Positions 51,701-60,383 of a stretch of DNA of 64,000 nt are shown piece after piece. The stretch is from Nitratireductor sp. (GTDB taxonomy: Bacteria > Pseudomonadota > Alphaproteobacteria > Rhizobiales > Rhizobiaceae): positions 241,953-305,952 of the forward strand of contig JACKJU010000004.1 of NCBI GenBank assembly GCA_020637805.1. Reading direction: 5' to 3'. The notes beneath the pieces are model-generated. The model was not told the origin of the DNA. It did no database searches and worked only from the letters and a program-made list of their open reading frames with translations. The translations under genes were made by a program, and so were the position numbers. Every line of letters begins with the position of its first letter. The first letter of the stretch is position 1.

Positions 51701-52321
51701 CTAACCGTTTACCCAGTTGAAGTGAACCGGGTAGCCCTCGCCAACCAGCAGCGACACGGTTTCCTGCAGCGGCAGGCCGACCACATTCGAATAGGAGCCG
51801 GTCAGCTTGACGACAAAGCATCCGGCAAGGCCCTGTATGGCGTAACCGCCGGCCTTGCCCCGCCATTCGCCAGAGGCAAGATAGGCTTCCATTTCCTCGC
51901 GGCTCAACCGCTTGAAGCGCACGCGCGTCTCGACAAGGCGATGGCGCATGGCGCCCTTGGGCGTGACCAGCGTGACGCCGGTATATACCCGATGCGAGCG
52001 GCCCGAGAGCATTTTCAGCGAATAGGAGGCCTCATCCAGCATTTCGGCCTTGGGCAGGATGCGGCGTCCGACCGCCACGACCGTGTCGGCAGACAGGATC
52101 ATGCTGCCGTGCAGTTCCGGCTGGCGCGATATGTGCTCGATTGCGGCCTCGGCCTTCTCGCGTGCCAGGCGCTTGGCCAGATTGCGCGGTGCCTCGGATT
52201 TGTGGGGAGTTTCGTCGATGTTCACCGGGCAAAGGTTGTCCGGACGGATTCCTGCCTGCTGCAGAAGCTGCAGACGCCGGGGGGAACCCGAGGCGAGTAC
52301 CAGTTTTGTCTTCCCCGCCAT
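51701..52321 (-). CDS. maf: Maf-family nucleoside triphosphate pyrophosphatase
   Basis: A 206-residue house-cleaning pyrophosphatase that hydrolyses non-canonical or dTTP/UTP-type nucleotides. Motifs LVLASGSPRRLQLL, ILSADTVVAVGRRILPKA, GRSHRVYTGVTL and GGYAIQGLAGCFV are all typical. It lies 18 bases after infA and is followed by yacG. Confidence 0.94.
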   Translation of the reverse strand: MAGKTKLVLASGSPRRLQLLQQAGIRPDNLCPVNIDETPHKSEAPRNLAKRLAREKAEAAIEHISRQPELHGSMILSADTVVAVGRRILPKAEMLDEASYSLKMLSGRSHRVYTGVTLVTPKGAMRHRLVETRVRFKRLSREEMEAYLASGEWRGKAGGYAIQGLAGCFVVKLTGSYSNVVGLPLQETVSLLVGEGYPVHFNWVNG

Positions 52322-52339
52322 GATTTTCCGCCTGCCGGA

Positions 52340-52558
52340 TTACTTGAAACGGTAGGTGATCCGGCCCTTGGTCAGATCGTAGGGGGTCATTTCCACGAGC
52401 ACCTTGTCACCCGCGAGAACACGGATGCGGTTCTTGCGCATGCGGCCTGCCGTGTGAGCGATAATCTCGTGATCGTTTTCCAGTTTCACGCGGAACGTCG
52501 CGTTCGGAAGCAGCTCCGTTACGACACCCGGAAACTCGAGTACTTCTTCTTTTGCCAT
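52340..52558 (-). CDS. infA: translation initiation factor IF-1
   Basis: The complete 72-residue S1/OB-fold factor: MAKEEVLEFPGVVTELLPN at the start, FRVKLENDHEIIAHTAGRMRKNRIRVLAGDKV in the middle. It binds the A site of the 30S subunit during initiation. The frame extends five codons upstream; the ATG at 52558 is the family start. A TATAGT box about 40 bases upstream could be its own promoter, and a CGCACGG inverted repeat with a T-rich loop (52634-52655) lies further upstream. Confidence 0.97.
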   Translation of the reverse strand: MAKEEVLEFPGVVTELLPNATFRVKLENDHEIIAHTAGRMRKNRIRVLAGDKVLVEMTPYDLTKGRITYRFK

Positions 52559-52724
52559 TCTTACTCTTCGCAAGCTTTCAAATTTTGCCGGAAACTATAA
52601 CAGGCCAGTCAGTTTGTGAACCGCAAAGACGGACGCACGGCAAAAAAACCGTGCGCCCGCGATGATGGTATCAGCGGAAACTGACTTCGGACAATTCCGG
52701 AGGTTCGCGGCATATATAGGGAGT

Positions 52725-53225
52725 TTATCCCCGGTTGCCAAATCGTTCCCGGATGCGGCTCTCAAGACGGTCGCGCACCTCGCGGTAGCTCTGAAGAATC
52801 TGCTCGCGATTACCGGCCACTGTGGAAGGGTCGAGCGTTGCCCAGTATTCAACCTCGACGGGCTGGGTACGCGTCAATTCGAGTGCCTTGTGATGGGCTT
52901 CAGGCGTGAGCGTGACGACGAGATCAAACCAGCTTTCCTCGAGTTCATCGAGTGTCTTGGAGTGGTGCGCCTTCATCGGCACGCCCCTTTCCTCCATGAC
53001 TGAAGCGGCGAACGGATCGAGGTCGCCGCTGTTCACGCCTGCCGAGGCCACATGTATCATCGAGCCGAACAGATGGCGCGTCAGGTACTCCGCCATGGGC
53101 GAGCGGATGCAGTTCATGCCGCAGACGAAAAGAACCGAGCCCGGAATCCCGGGCATGGTCTTGCCGGCGGAGGTGTCGTCACCTGATTGAATATCCGGCA
53201 AGTCGGCCACGCCCAAGCCCCTCAT
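52725..53225 (-). CDS. low-molecular-weight phosphotyrosine phosphatase / arsenate-reductase-like protein
   Basis: A 166-residue protein of the LMW-PTP fold. The P-loop C-x5-R-S is in FVCGMNCIRSPMAEYL, near residue 36; DPFAASVMEERG and SWFDLVVTLTPEAHHKALEL follow. The general acid Asp of the DP segment may be in ATLDPSTVAG. It is conserved at this place in rhizobia, between UPF0262 and infA. The ATG at 53225 overlaps the UPF0262 stop by four bases; the frame runs on to 53246 only through a TTG. Substrate unknown. Confidence 0.88.
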   Translation of the reverse strand: MRGLGVADLPDIQSGDDTSAGKTMPGIPGSVLFVCGMNCIRSPMAEYLTRHLFGSMIHVASAGVNSGDLDPFAASVMEERGVPMKAHHSKTLDELEESWFDLVVTLTPEAHHKALELTRTQPVEVEYWATLDPSTVAGNREQILQSYREVRDRLESRIRERFGNRG

Positions 53226-53707
53226 CCACGCCAATGCAACACGCAAACAAGGGTGAAGAGACGACGGGCAGTATCGAAATCCACCTCGATCTTGCCGGAC
53301 AGCCTGTCCATGAGGGTCTGGGAGCCCTCGTTGTGCAGCCCGCGCCGGCCCATGTCGATGGCCTCGATCTGCTGCGGGGAGGATGTACGTATGGCCTCGT
53401 AGTAGGAATCGCAGATCATGAAGTAGTCCTTGATGATCCGCTTGAAGGGTGTGAGGGACAGCACGTGCGAAACGACATCGCTGCCGTCTTCGCGCAGAAT
53501 GCGGAATACGAGCCGCTTTTCCACCACCGACAGAATGAGCTTGTAGGGACCGCCGGAGTCTCCGATGGGCTTGAAGCTGTTTTCCTCGATCAGGTCGAAG
53601 ATCGCCACTGCACGCTCGTGTTCCACGTCGGGCGTGGCGCGCTCGAAGGATTCGCCGTCCAGCTGGACGTCGATCAACCTGTCTTTCGATGTTGAGCTTG
53701 CGGACAC
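53222..53707 (-). CDS. UPF0262 family protein
   Basis: A 161-residue protein of the rhizobial UPF0262 family, recognised by RLIDVQLDGESFERATPDVEHERAVAIFDLIEEN, FKRIIKDYFMICDSYYEAIR and RRGLHNEGSQTLMDRL. Function unknown. I place the start at the GTG at 53707, as the family begins just before the RLIDV segment; the frame is open to 53866 inside hisD. Always found between hisD and the phosphatase. Confidence 0.88.
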   Translation of the reverse strand: MSASSTSKDRLIDVQLDGESFERATPDVEHERAVAIFDLIEENSFKPIGDSGGPYKLILSVVEKRLVFRILREDGSDVVSHVLSLTPFKRIIKDYFMICDSYYEAIRTSSPQQIEAIDMGRRGLHNEGSQTLMDRLSGKIEVDFDTARRLFTLVCVLHWRG

Positions 53708-53754
53708 TGTGGCAATTTCCGGCGCGAATGTGTGAATGGAACGAATAGGAAGTA

Positions 53755-55053
53755 CTAGCCGCGATTCATTCTGATTGAAACAGACCGGCCATGGGCTTGC
53801 AATCCTTCGGCGCCAGCCAGCACAACTGCTGCTGGGCCAATTGCGGCAAGCTGTTCGGGACCGCATTTGAGTATCGAGGTGCGCTTGACGAAATCCTGCA
53901 CGCCAAGACCGGAGGAAAACCTGGCAGAGCGCGCCGTCGGCAACACGTGGTTCGAGCCGCCCACATAGTCTCCAATGGCTTCCGGCGTATGGGCACCCAG
54001 GAAAACCGCGCCGGCATTGCGGACACCCGCCAGAAAGGCTTCCGGGTCGGCGGTGGCGATCTCCAGATGCTCCGGCGCAATCCGGTTGGTGAGCGGCAGG
54101 GCATCGTCGAGCCGTTCGACGGTAATCACCGCCCCGAAGTTCTCCCAGCTTGCCCGCGCGATCTTCTCGCGTGGCAGCGTCCGCAGATGGCGTTCGACCG
54201 CTTCGATGACGCTGTCTGCCAGAGACGGCGAATTCGTGATCAGGATCGACTGGGCGCTTTCGTCGTGTTCAGCCTGCGCCAGCAGGTCGATGGCCAGCCA
54301 GTCAGGATTGTTCTCGCCGTCGGCAACCACGAGAACCTCCGAAGGTCCAGCAACCATGTCGATGCCAACCGTGCCGAATACACGGCGTTTTGCTGCCGCG
54401 ACATAGGCATTGCCGGGACCGACGATCTTTGCCACCGGCTCGATCGTGGCAGTGCCATAGGCGAGCGCGGCAACGGCCTGCGCACCGCCAATGCGGTAGA
54501 TTTCATCAACCCCTGCCATGTCGGCTGCAGCCAGCACCAGCGGATTGATCTTTCCCTCGGGTGTTGGCACCACCATGACGACGCGCGGAACACCGGCAAC
54601 CTTGGCAGGTACGGCATTCATCAGCACCGAACTTGGATAGCTTGCTGTGCCGCCCGGCACATACAGACCTACCGCATCGATTGCCGTCCAGCGCGAACCG
54701 AGTTCCACGCCTATGGCATCCGTATACCGGTCATCCTTCGGCAATTGCCGTTCGTGATGGGAGCGTATGCGGTCGCGGGCGAGTTCCAGCGCGGCAAGAT
54801 CGTCTGCGCTCACCGCGGCACGTGCGGAGGCGATCTCGGCATCGGTGACGCGCAACCCTTCCGGGCCGGCCAGTTCTAGGCGGTCGAATCGGGCAGTATA
54901 TTCGAGCAATGCCTCGTCGCCGCGTTCGCGAACGCCTGCGATGATATCTCTGACGGCATCGTCTACGTCGACGCTGACCTCACGCTTTGCGGCAAGCAGA
55001 TCGCGAAAGCGAGCCTCGAAACCGGCATCGGAGGAAGACAGGCGGACTACCAC
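53755..55053 (-). CDS. hisD: histidinol dehydrogenase
   Basis: A 432-residue zinc enzyme that oxidises L-histidinol to histidine with two NAD. Motifs: GLYVPGGTASYPSSVLMNAVPAKVAGV, IVGPGNAYVAAAKRRVFG, DMVAGPSEVLVVAD, LLAQAEHDESAQSILIT, and APEHLEI near the C-terminus. The GTG at 55053 with AAAGGG upstream fits the family start; the frame runs on to 55152. It lies 26 bases after the DUF2948 gene. Confidence 0.95.
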   Translation of the reverse strand: MVVRLSSSDAGFEARFRDLLAAKREVSVDVDDAVRDIIAGVRERGDEALLEYTARFDRLELAGPEGLRVTDAEIASARAAVSADDLAALELARDRIRSHHERQLPKDDRYTDAIGVELGSRWTAIDAVGLYVPGGTASYPSSVLMNAVPAKVAGVPRVVMVVPTPEGKINPLVLAAADMAGVDEIYRIGGAQAVAALAYGTATIEPVAKIVGPGNAYVAAAKRRVFGTVGIDMVAGPSEVLVVADGENNPDWLAIDLLAQAEHDESAQSILITNSPSLADSVIEAVERHLRTLPREKIARASWENFGAVITVERLDDALPLTNRIAPEHLEIATADPEAFLAGVRNAGAVFLGAHTPEAIGDYVGGSNHVLPTARSARFSSGLGVQDFVKRTSILKCGPEQLAAIGPAAVVLAGAEGLQAHGRSVSIRMNRG

Positions 55054-55079
55054 GTCACGTACCCTTTCAATCTGTGTGC

Positions 55080-55517
55080 TCAATCTGTGTGTCTGGGCAC
55101 GGACTGTGCCGCCCAGGAGGCTTTCATGTCGCTGAGTTGCGCCTCTATGCATTCGACATCCAGACGGACTGCGGCATTCCCGGCAAAAACAAGTTCGATG
55201 ACTCCGGCAGGCTTGTCCGTTTCCTCGAAGGTGACGGCAAGGAGCGAAAGCACCGTCTCACCATCCGAACGGTCTATGCCCGTTGACGAAACCTTTCCGA
55301 CACGCTCGAAATGCAGGACCGACATGCGGCGTTCATGCTCGGCGTCGCCTGCCACCTCGCGTTCCCAGACAAAGCGGTTCAGCTCCAGAATGAACCGCCG
55401 CTCGCGCTGCAGGTATTTCAAACCCGAAACCTTGAGCACCGCATCCTGACAGTGGGCGGAGATCACCTGAAGATCTTCCGCGTCAAGCGCCACAAGTTTC
55501 AATCGCTTCTGGTTCAT
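55080..55517 (-). CDS. DUF2948 family protein
   Basis: A 145-residue soluble protein recognised by LKLVALDAEDLQVISAHCQDAVLKVSGLKYL and RRFILELNRFVWE, the core of DUF2948. Function unknown. It is the conserved neighbour of murA and hisD in Hyphomicrobiales. Confidence 0.9.
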   Translation of the reverse strand: MNQKRLKLVALDAEDLQVISAHCQDAVLKVSGLKYLQRERRFILELNRFVWEREVAGDAEHERRMSVLHFERVGKVSSTGIDRSDGETVLSLLAVTFEETDKPAGVIELVFAGNAAVRLDVECIEAQLSDMKASWAAQSVPRHTD

Positions 55518-55655
55518 CGGAAATCCGGCCCGGCAGGGCAGTTGCGCCGGGCCGCCACAAACGTGGAGCCAGACAAGTCCTGTGTCGAGACCTCAAATAT
55601 TGGAGGTAACCCGCAAACTCAAGGGAAAGCGCGCCGCAGCAGGACAAATTGCCCG

Positions 55656-56945
55656 TCAGCTGGAGACACGTTCGACTATCGCGCCGCAGCCGGAGAGCTT
55701 CTGTTCAAGGTGCTCGAAACCGCGATCGAGATGGTAGACGCGGTTGACCGTGGTCTGGCCTTCCGCCACGAGCCCGGCGATGACCAGCGAAACCGAGGCG
55801 CGCAGATCGGTGGCCATGACAGGAGCACCCTTTAGCTGACGCACGCCCTTAACGATGGCCGTTTGTCCATCGAGCGAGATGTTTGCGCCAAGACGGGCAA
55901 GTTCCTGCACGTGCATGAAGCGGTTTTCGAAGATGGTCTCGGTAATGCGCGAGGTGCCCTCCGCCATTGTCATCAGGGCCATGAACTGGGCCTGCAGGTC
56001 GGTCGGAAAGCCCGGGAAAGGCTCGGTTATGACGTTGACGGGCTTGAGCGCGCCACCATTCCGGGTGATGCGGATACCTTCATTGGTTTCCTCGACACCG
56101 ACGCCGGCTTCCACCAGCACGTCCAGTGCCTTCTGCAGGAGTGGCGCACTGGCACCCTCCAGAAGAACGTCACCACCGGTCATGGCCACCGCCATCGCAT
56201 ACGTCCCGGTCTCGATACGATCCGGAAGAACGGTGTGTGTGGCACCATGCAGCGCTTCCACGCCGTCAATGGTGATCGACGAGGTACCGTGCCCGGAAAT
56301 CCTTGCGCCCATGGCAATCAGGCAGTTTGCGAGATCGACGACTTCCGGCTCGCGCGCGGCGTTTTCCAGAACGGTACGCCCGCTTGCGAGGGTTGCGGCC
56401 ATCATGGCAACATGCGTTGCACCGACGGAGACCTTTGGAAACCTGAACGTCGCGCCCTTCAGCCCGCCCGGCGCCTCGGCAATGACGTAGCCATTCTCGA
56501 TCGTCATCGTTGCACCCAGCGCCTGCAGGCTGTCGATGAACAGGTCGACCGGCCGCGTACCGATCGCGCAGCCACCCGGCAGCGACACCTTGGCCTTGTG
56601 CATGCGCGCAAGGAGCGGCCCGATTACCCAGAAGCTGGCCCGCATTCTCGACACCAGATCATAGGGCGCAGTGGTATCGACGATCTCGCCCGCACGGAAC
56701 GAGATGTTGCGGCCCATCTGGCCGTTGTGGTCCTTGCGCTTGCCTTCGACCCTGTAATCGACGCCATGATTGGTGAGAATGCGGATCAGCGATTCCACAT
56801 CGGCCAGGTGCGGCACATTCTGCAGAACCAGAGATTCGCTTGTCAGAAGCGACGCGATCATCAGCGGCAGAGCCGCGTTCTTTGCTCCGGAAATCCGGAT
56901 GGTGCCGTTCAGGCGGTTTCCGCCCGTGACTACAATGCTGTCCAT
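55656..56945 (-). CDS. murA: UDP-N-acetylglucosamine 1-carboxyvinyltransferase
   Basis: A 429-residue EPT-family enzyme that adds enolpyruvate to UDP-GlcNAc, the first committed step of peptidoglycan synthesis. MDSIVVTGGNRLNGTIRISGAKNAALPLM at the N-terminus; the reactive Cys, target of fosfomycin in Cys-type enzymes, is in LPGGCAIGTRPVD near residue 119; the C-terminal part has YHLDRGFEHLEQKL. The rightward flank holds the small basic gene at 57080. Confidence 0.96.
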   Translation of the reverse strand: MDSIVVTGGNRLNGTIRISGAKNAALPLMIASLLTSESLVLQNVPHLADVESLIRILTNHGVDYRVEGKRKDHNGQMGRNISFRAGEIVDTTAPYDLVSRMRASFWVIGPLLARMHKAKVSLPGGCAIGTRPVDLFIDSLQALGATMTIENGYVIAEAPGGLKGATFRFPKVSVGATHVAMMAATLASGRTVLENAAREPEVVDLANCLIAMGARISGHGTSSITIDGVEALHGATHTVLPDRIETGTYAMAVAMTGGDVLLEGASAPLLQKALDVLVEAGVGVEETNEGIRITRNGGALKPVNVITEPFPGFPTDLQAQFMALMTMAEGTSRITETIFENRFMHVQELARLGANISLDGQTAIVKGVRQLKGAPVMATDLRASVSLVIAGLVAEGQTTVNRVYHLDRGFEHLEQKLSGCGAIVERVSS

Positions 56946-57079
56946 GCTGGCATTCCCCGTGGCGCCGATGCGCCCGCTCTTGCTATGTCCCGATAGGAGG
57001 ATGCGACTTCCTAGTGCAAAGTGGTGGCCGCTTCAAGGCAGGATGCCGATTCACCATTAACCGGGGAAAGGACGAATGT

Positions 57080-57289
57080 TCATTCCCCGCCCGGATTTTC
57101 CTGCGCGCCTTGGCCGGGCTTGAGCAGTGCGTCAAGCTTTCGCTTGCGGGTGACCATTCTATCCTGATCATCTTCTGCGCCCGCCGGATCCGGTTTGAGC
57201 GCGCGCGCCTGGCCCTTGCGTCGCGCGAGGTTTTCGCGCAGTGCCTGGCGCCTGCGCCCGGTTGTTCCATCCCTGTCCGATCCCTGCAT
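57080..57289 (-). CDS. small basic protein, unknown
   Basis: A 69-residue, strongly basic protein with GRRRQALRENLARRKGQARAL followed by an acidic linker and a second basic helix (MVTRKRKLDALL). Short proteins with an RR-x2-LR-x-NL-x-RRK-x-Q-x-RA core are found next to murA and a tRNA-Thr gene in other alphaproteobacteria, as I remember them. An AGAGG site is correctly spaced before the ATG, and the third codon positions are GC-rich as in real genes. A longer overlapping minus frame (56983-57270) is a shadow. Confidence 0.65.
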   Translation of the reverse strand: MQGSDRDGTTGRRRQALRENLARRKGQARALKPDPAGAEDDQDRMVTRKRKLDALLKPGQGAQENPGGE

Positions 57290-57545
57290 ATCGACCTCTC
57301 GTTGCAGTGTTGTGCGCCTGTGCCCTTATTGCCTCCGTCCGGCGTAGACCGTTCCGAATGGTGACCGGCATCAAGGCCCGCAACAACTTATGCCTCAGTT
57401 TGAGCGGCAATCCGGATTTTGATCCGCCGTCCCAATATAAGTGCTTGCAACACGGTAACCGGTGTGGCAGAACGCACGCGATTTTTCCACCCGTTTGCGC
57501 ATCGCCGCCGTGGAAATTATCGACTCAACGGTTGTCCATCAGTTC

Positions 57546-57620
<75 letters not shown>

Positions 57621-57827
57621 TTTCTCCTTCTTGCTCGCAAGCGCCTTCGACGCGCTCGCACCGTCTTGCGGCCCGGTGCGACGTCGATGCCGTTTGACGT
57701 AGCTCCATTCGGAGCAACTTCGATCTTGACGGAATCACAGAATTCGAAATTTTACGAATAAATTCAGTTGCTTGCCGCTATAGGCCGTTTCCACCTGAAG
57801 ATGAGCCGACCCAAGGGCTCCCCAACA

Positions 57828-58922
57828 TCACCCCGCCCTGAAATGCTTCGACAGCTTCAGGCCCTGGGCCTGGTAGTTGGACGTCGTGATCTGGCCGTAG
57901 AGCGCCTTGGGTCGTTCCAGCATGTGCTCGTAGACCAGACGGCCTACAAGCTGGCCATGTTCGAGGATGAACGGCACCTCGTGGCTGCGTACTTCGAGCA
58001 CGCCGCGCGCGCCCTTGCCGCCAGCCGCGTCGTGGCCGAAGCCCGGATCGAAGAAACCGGCGTAGTGCACGCGGAACTCGCCGACCAGCGGGTCGAAGGG
58101 CACCATCTCGGCAGCATAGAGCGGCGGTACATGCACTGCCTCGCGCGAGACGAGAATGTAGAACTCGTCCGGATCGAGCACGATTTCCCGGTCACCATGA
58201 TCGTAGATCGGCTCCCAGTAGTCGTGGATCTCAAGGGCCGCCTTTCTATCCACGTCGACAACGCCGGTATGGCGCTTGCCGCGATAGCCGACCAGCCCGT
58301 CCGGCCCGCCGGTCAGGTCGACGGACAGGCCTATACCCGCATTGTGGATATTGGGCATGTCGGTGGCGACAAGGATTTCGGCGTCGTGCAGGGCCAGTAG
58401 CTCGTCGTCGGCGAGCAGGGCATGCCCCTGCCGGAAGCGTATCTGAGACAGGCGCGAACCGGTGCGAACGACCACCGGGAACGTGGACGGGCTGATCTCC
58501 AGGTAGAGCTGGCCGCTATAGCCGGGCTCGACAAGGTCGAAACCCTGGCAGTTGTCCGTGATCACGCGGGTAAAGATGTCGAGGCGGCCGGTGGAGCTCT
58601 TGGGGTTGGTGGAAGCTGCCAGCGTTTCCGGCAGGTCAAGGCTCTCCAGCAGCGGCACGATGTAGACACAGCCGGTCTCGAGCACTGCGCCCTCGGCCAG
58701 CGAGAACTCATGCAGCTTGAAACGGTCGAGTTTCGACTGGACCGACGACCCTTTGCCCGGCAGAAAGGAAGCACGCACCCGATAGGCTTTTTCCCCGAGC
58801 CTGAGGTCGAGGCTCGCAGGCTGTATCTGGTCATCATCCAGCGGGCGGGCGCTCTTCAGCGCCCCGCTTTCGAAAAGCCCGGCGATTTTTCCGTCCGGCA
58901 GGATACCTGTGGTGCGGGTCAT
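57828..58922 (-). CDS. dcd: 2'-deoxycytidine 5'-triphosphate deaminase (two-domain rhizobial type)
   Basis: A 364-residue protein. The first half (about 1-180) has the dCTP deaminase/dUTPase trimer motifs IQPASLDLRLGEKAYRVR, NPKSSTGRLDIFTRVITD and FDLVEPGYSGQLYLEISP. The second half is a second copy of the same fold (DGHD-like LVGEFRVHYAGFFDPGFGHD and LVGRLVYEHML). Typical Dcd is about 190 residues, so this is the duplicated form found in Hyphomicrobiales. It makes dUTP from dCTP. The ATG at 58922 is preceded by GGGAGAGGAA; the frame reaches 58997. It is divergent from metZ. Confidence 0.9.
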   Translation of the reverse strand: MTRTTGILPDGKIAGLFESGALKSARPLDDDQIQPASLDLRLGEKAYRVRASFLPGKGSSVQSKLDRFKLHEFSLAEGAVLETGCVYIVPLLESLDLPETLAASTNPKSSTGRLDIFTRVITDNCQGFDLVEPGYSGQLYLEISPSTFPVVVRTGSRLSQIRFRQGHALLADDELLALHDAEILVATDMPNIHNAGIGLSVDLTGGPDGLVGYRGKRHTGVVDVDRKAALEIHDYWEPIYDHGDREIVLDPDEFYILVSREAVHVPPLYAAEMVPFDPLVGEFRVHYAGFFDPGFGHDAAGGKGARGVLEVRSHEVPFILEHGQLVGRLVYEHMLERPKALYGQITTSNYQAQGLKLSKHFRAG

Positions 58923-58988
58923 TTCCTCTCCCATTGGCGCTGTTCGGAGTGCGGCAGCATGCGGACACCGATGTAGCAACCAGTACCA

Positions 58989-59017
58989 TTGACGCAAAGT
59001 ACCATTCGGAGTAAATC
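58989..59017 (+). promoter_or_regulatory. promoter of the SAM-II/metZ transcript
   Basis: TTGACG, a 17-base spacer, then TAAATC, 14 bases before the start of the riboswitch. The nonamer AGTACCATT occurs twice, at 58982 and 58999, around the -35, which might be a repeat of a regulator site or chance. Confidence 0.5.
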
Positions 59018-59030
59018 ACGGTTTATTACC

Positions 59031-59090
59031 CGTGGTGATTTGGGCCGGCCGGCTTGCAGCCACGTAAAACAACTCGCTAAAAGGGCCGCC
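59031..59090 (+). ncRNA. SAM-II riboswitch
   Basis: The sequence contains GGTGATTTGGGCCGGCC, GGCTTGCAGCCACGTAAAAC and AACTCGCTAAAAGGGCC, matching the conserved SAM-II (metA) pseudoknot aptamer of alphaproteobacteria almost base for base. SAM-II senses S-adenosylmethionine and turns down methionine synthesis genes. It lies in the metZ leader and is followed by an intrinsic terminator, so control is probably by transcription ending. Confidence 0.93.
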
Positions 59091-59119
59091 TGTGTCGATC
59101 TTGAATGCAGGATTACGGA

Positions 59120-59149
59120 ACCGGTTGCGAGCACGCGGCCGGTTTTTTT
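59120..59149 (+). terminator. intrinsic terminator in the metZ leader
   Basis: A ten-pair stem ACCGGTTGCG / CGCGGCCGGT with two G-T pairs and an AGCA loop, followed by seven T's. It lies between the SAM-II aptamer and the metZ ribosome site (GCAGGAGAAGAG), ending 18 bases before the ATG. It must be bypassed for metZ expression. Confidence 0.88.
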
Positions 59150-59166
59150 GTTGCAGGAGAAGAGAC

Positions 59167-60360
59167 ATGGCAAGAGGCAGGAACTGGGGAGCATCGACAA
59201 AGCTCGTTCATGGCGGCATACGCCGCTCGCAATTCGGCGAGACCTCAGAAGCGCTGTTCCTCACCCAGGGCTTCGTCTACGACAGCGCCGAAGCGGCCGA
59301 GGCACGCTTCAAGGGCGAGGAAGACGGCTTCATCTATTCGCGCTACGCCAACCCGACCGTGGACATGTTCGAACAGCGCATGTGCCTTCTGGAGGGCGCT
59401 GAAGATGCACGCGCCACGGCGTCGGGCATGGCAGCGGTCGCGTCAGCGATTGCCTGCCAGGTGAAACAGGGCGACCACATCGTTGCAGCGCGCGCGCTGT
59501 TCGGTTCGTGCCGCTGGGTGGTGGAAAAGCTGATGCCGAAATACGGTGTCGAATGCACGCTGGTCGATGGCAAGAACCTCGACGAGTGGAAGGCCGCTGT
59601 TCGCCCGGAGACGAAGGTTTTCTTCTTCGAGACCCCAACCAACCCGACGCTGGAACTGGTGGATATCAAGGCGGTTGCCGATCTTGCGCATGAAAACGGC
59701 GCGACCCTGGTGATCGACAACGTGTTTGCGACACCCGTTCTGCAAAAGCCGCTGGAACTGGGCGCGGACGTTGTTTGCTATTCCGCAACCAAGCATATCG
59801 ACGGCCAGGGACGCTGCCTTGGCGGCGTCGTGCTTTCCTCGAAGGACTGGATCGACGAGAACCTGCACGACTATTTCCGCCATACCGGCCCGTCACTCTC
59901 ACCCTTCAATGCGTGGGTGCTGTTGAAGGGGCTGGAGACGCTTTCTCTGCGCGTGCGCCAGCAAACGGAAACGGCGGGCAGGCTCGCCGATTTCCTATCC
60001 GGCCGCAAGGACGTGACCCGGGTGCTCTATCCGGGCCATGAGAGCCATCCGCAGCATGATCTGGCCAGCCGCCAGATGAAGGGCGGATCTACCCTGCTTG
60101 CCTTCGAGATGGCGGGTGGCAAGGAAGCCGCCTTTGCCTTCGAGAACGCTCTAGACATCATCGCGATTTCCAACAATCTGGGCGATGCGAAGAGCCTCGT
60201 CACCCATCCGGCAACCACGACGCACAAGAACCTCTCGGACGAGGATCGGGCGGAACTGGGCATATCGGGCGGCCTGATCCGACTTTCCGTCGGGCTGGAG
60301 GACGCCGAAGACCTGATCGGTGATGTGGAACAGGCGCTGGATGCAGCCTTGAAGGCCTGA
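59167..60360 (+). CDS. metZ: O-succinylhomoserine sulfhydrylase
   Basis: A 397-residue PLP enzyme of the Cys/Met metabolism family that makes homocysteine directly from O-succinylhomoserine and sulfide. Motifs: YSRYANPTVDMFEQRM, TASGMAAVASAI, VVCYSATKHIDGQGRCLGG with the PLP Lys (about residue 211), and GLIRLSVGLEDAEDLIGD. The frame begins at 59092 inside the riboswitch region, but MARGRNWGAS at 59167 follows a strong AGGAGAAG site. Regulated by the SAM-II riboswitch. Followed by a convergent gene. Confidence 0.94.
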   Translation: MARGRNWGASTKLVHGGIRRSQFGETSEALFLTQGFVYDSAEAAEARFKGEEDGFIYSRYANPTVDMFEQRMCLLEGAEDARATASGMAAVASAIACQVKQGDHIVAARALFGSCRWVVEKLMPKYGVECTLVDGKNLDEWKAAVRPETKVFFFETPTNPTLELVDIKAVADLAHENGATLVIDNVFATPVLQKPLELGADVVCYSATKHIDGQGRCLGGVVLSSKDWIDENLHDYFRHTGPSLSPFNAWVLLKGLETLSLRVRQQTETAGRLADFLSGRKDVTRVLYPGHESHPQHDLASRQMKGGSTLLAFEMAGGKEAAFAFENALDIIAISNNLGDAKSLVTHPATTTHKNLSDEDRAELGISGGLIRLSVGLEDAEDLIGDVEQALDAALKA

Positions 60361-60383
60361 CCGGGCGGCCATCTTCTCATCAC

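Noticed and set aside
52634..52655. CGCACGG inverted repeat with A/T loop as a terminator
   Set aside because: The T-run is in the loop rather than after the stem, so it is not a standard intrinsic terminator on either strand; kept only as a remark under infA.
56983..57270. Minus-strand ORF of 95 residues overlapping the small basic gene
   Set aside because: No ribosome site and atypical composition; the 57080-57289 frame is better supported.
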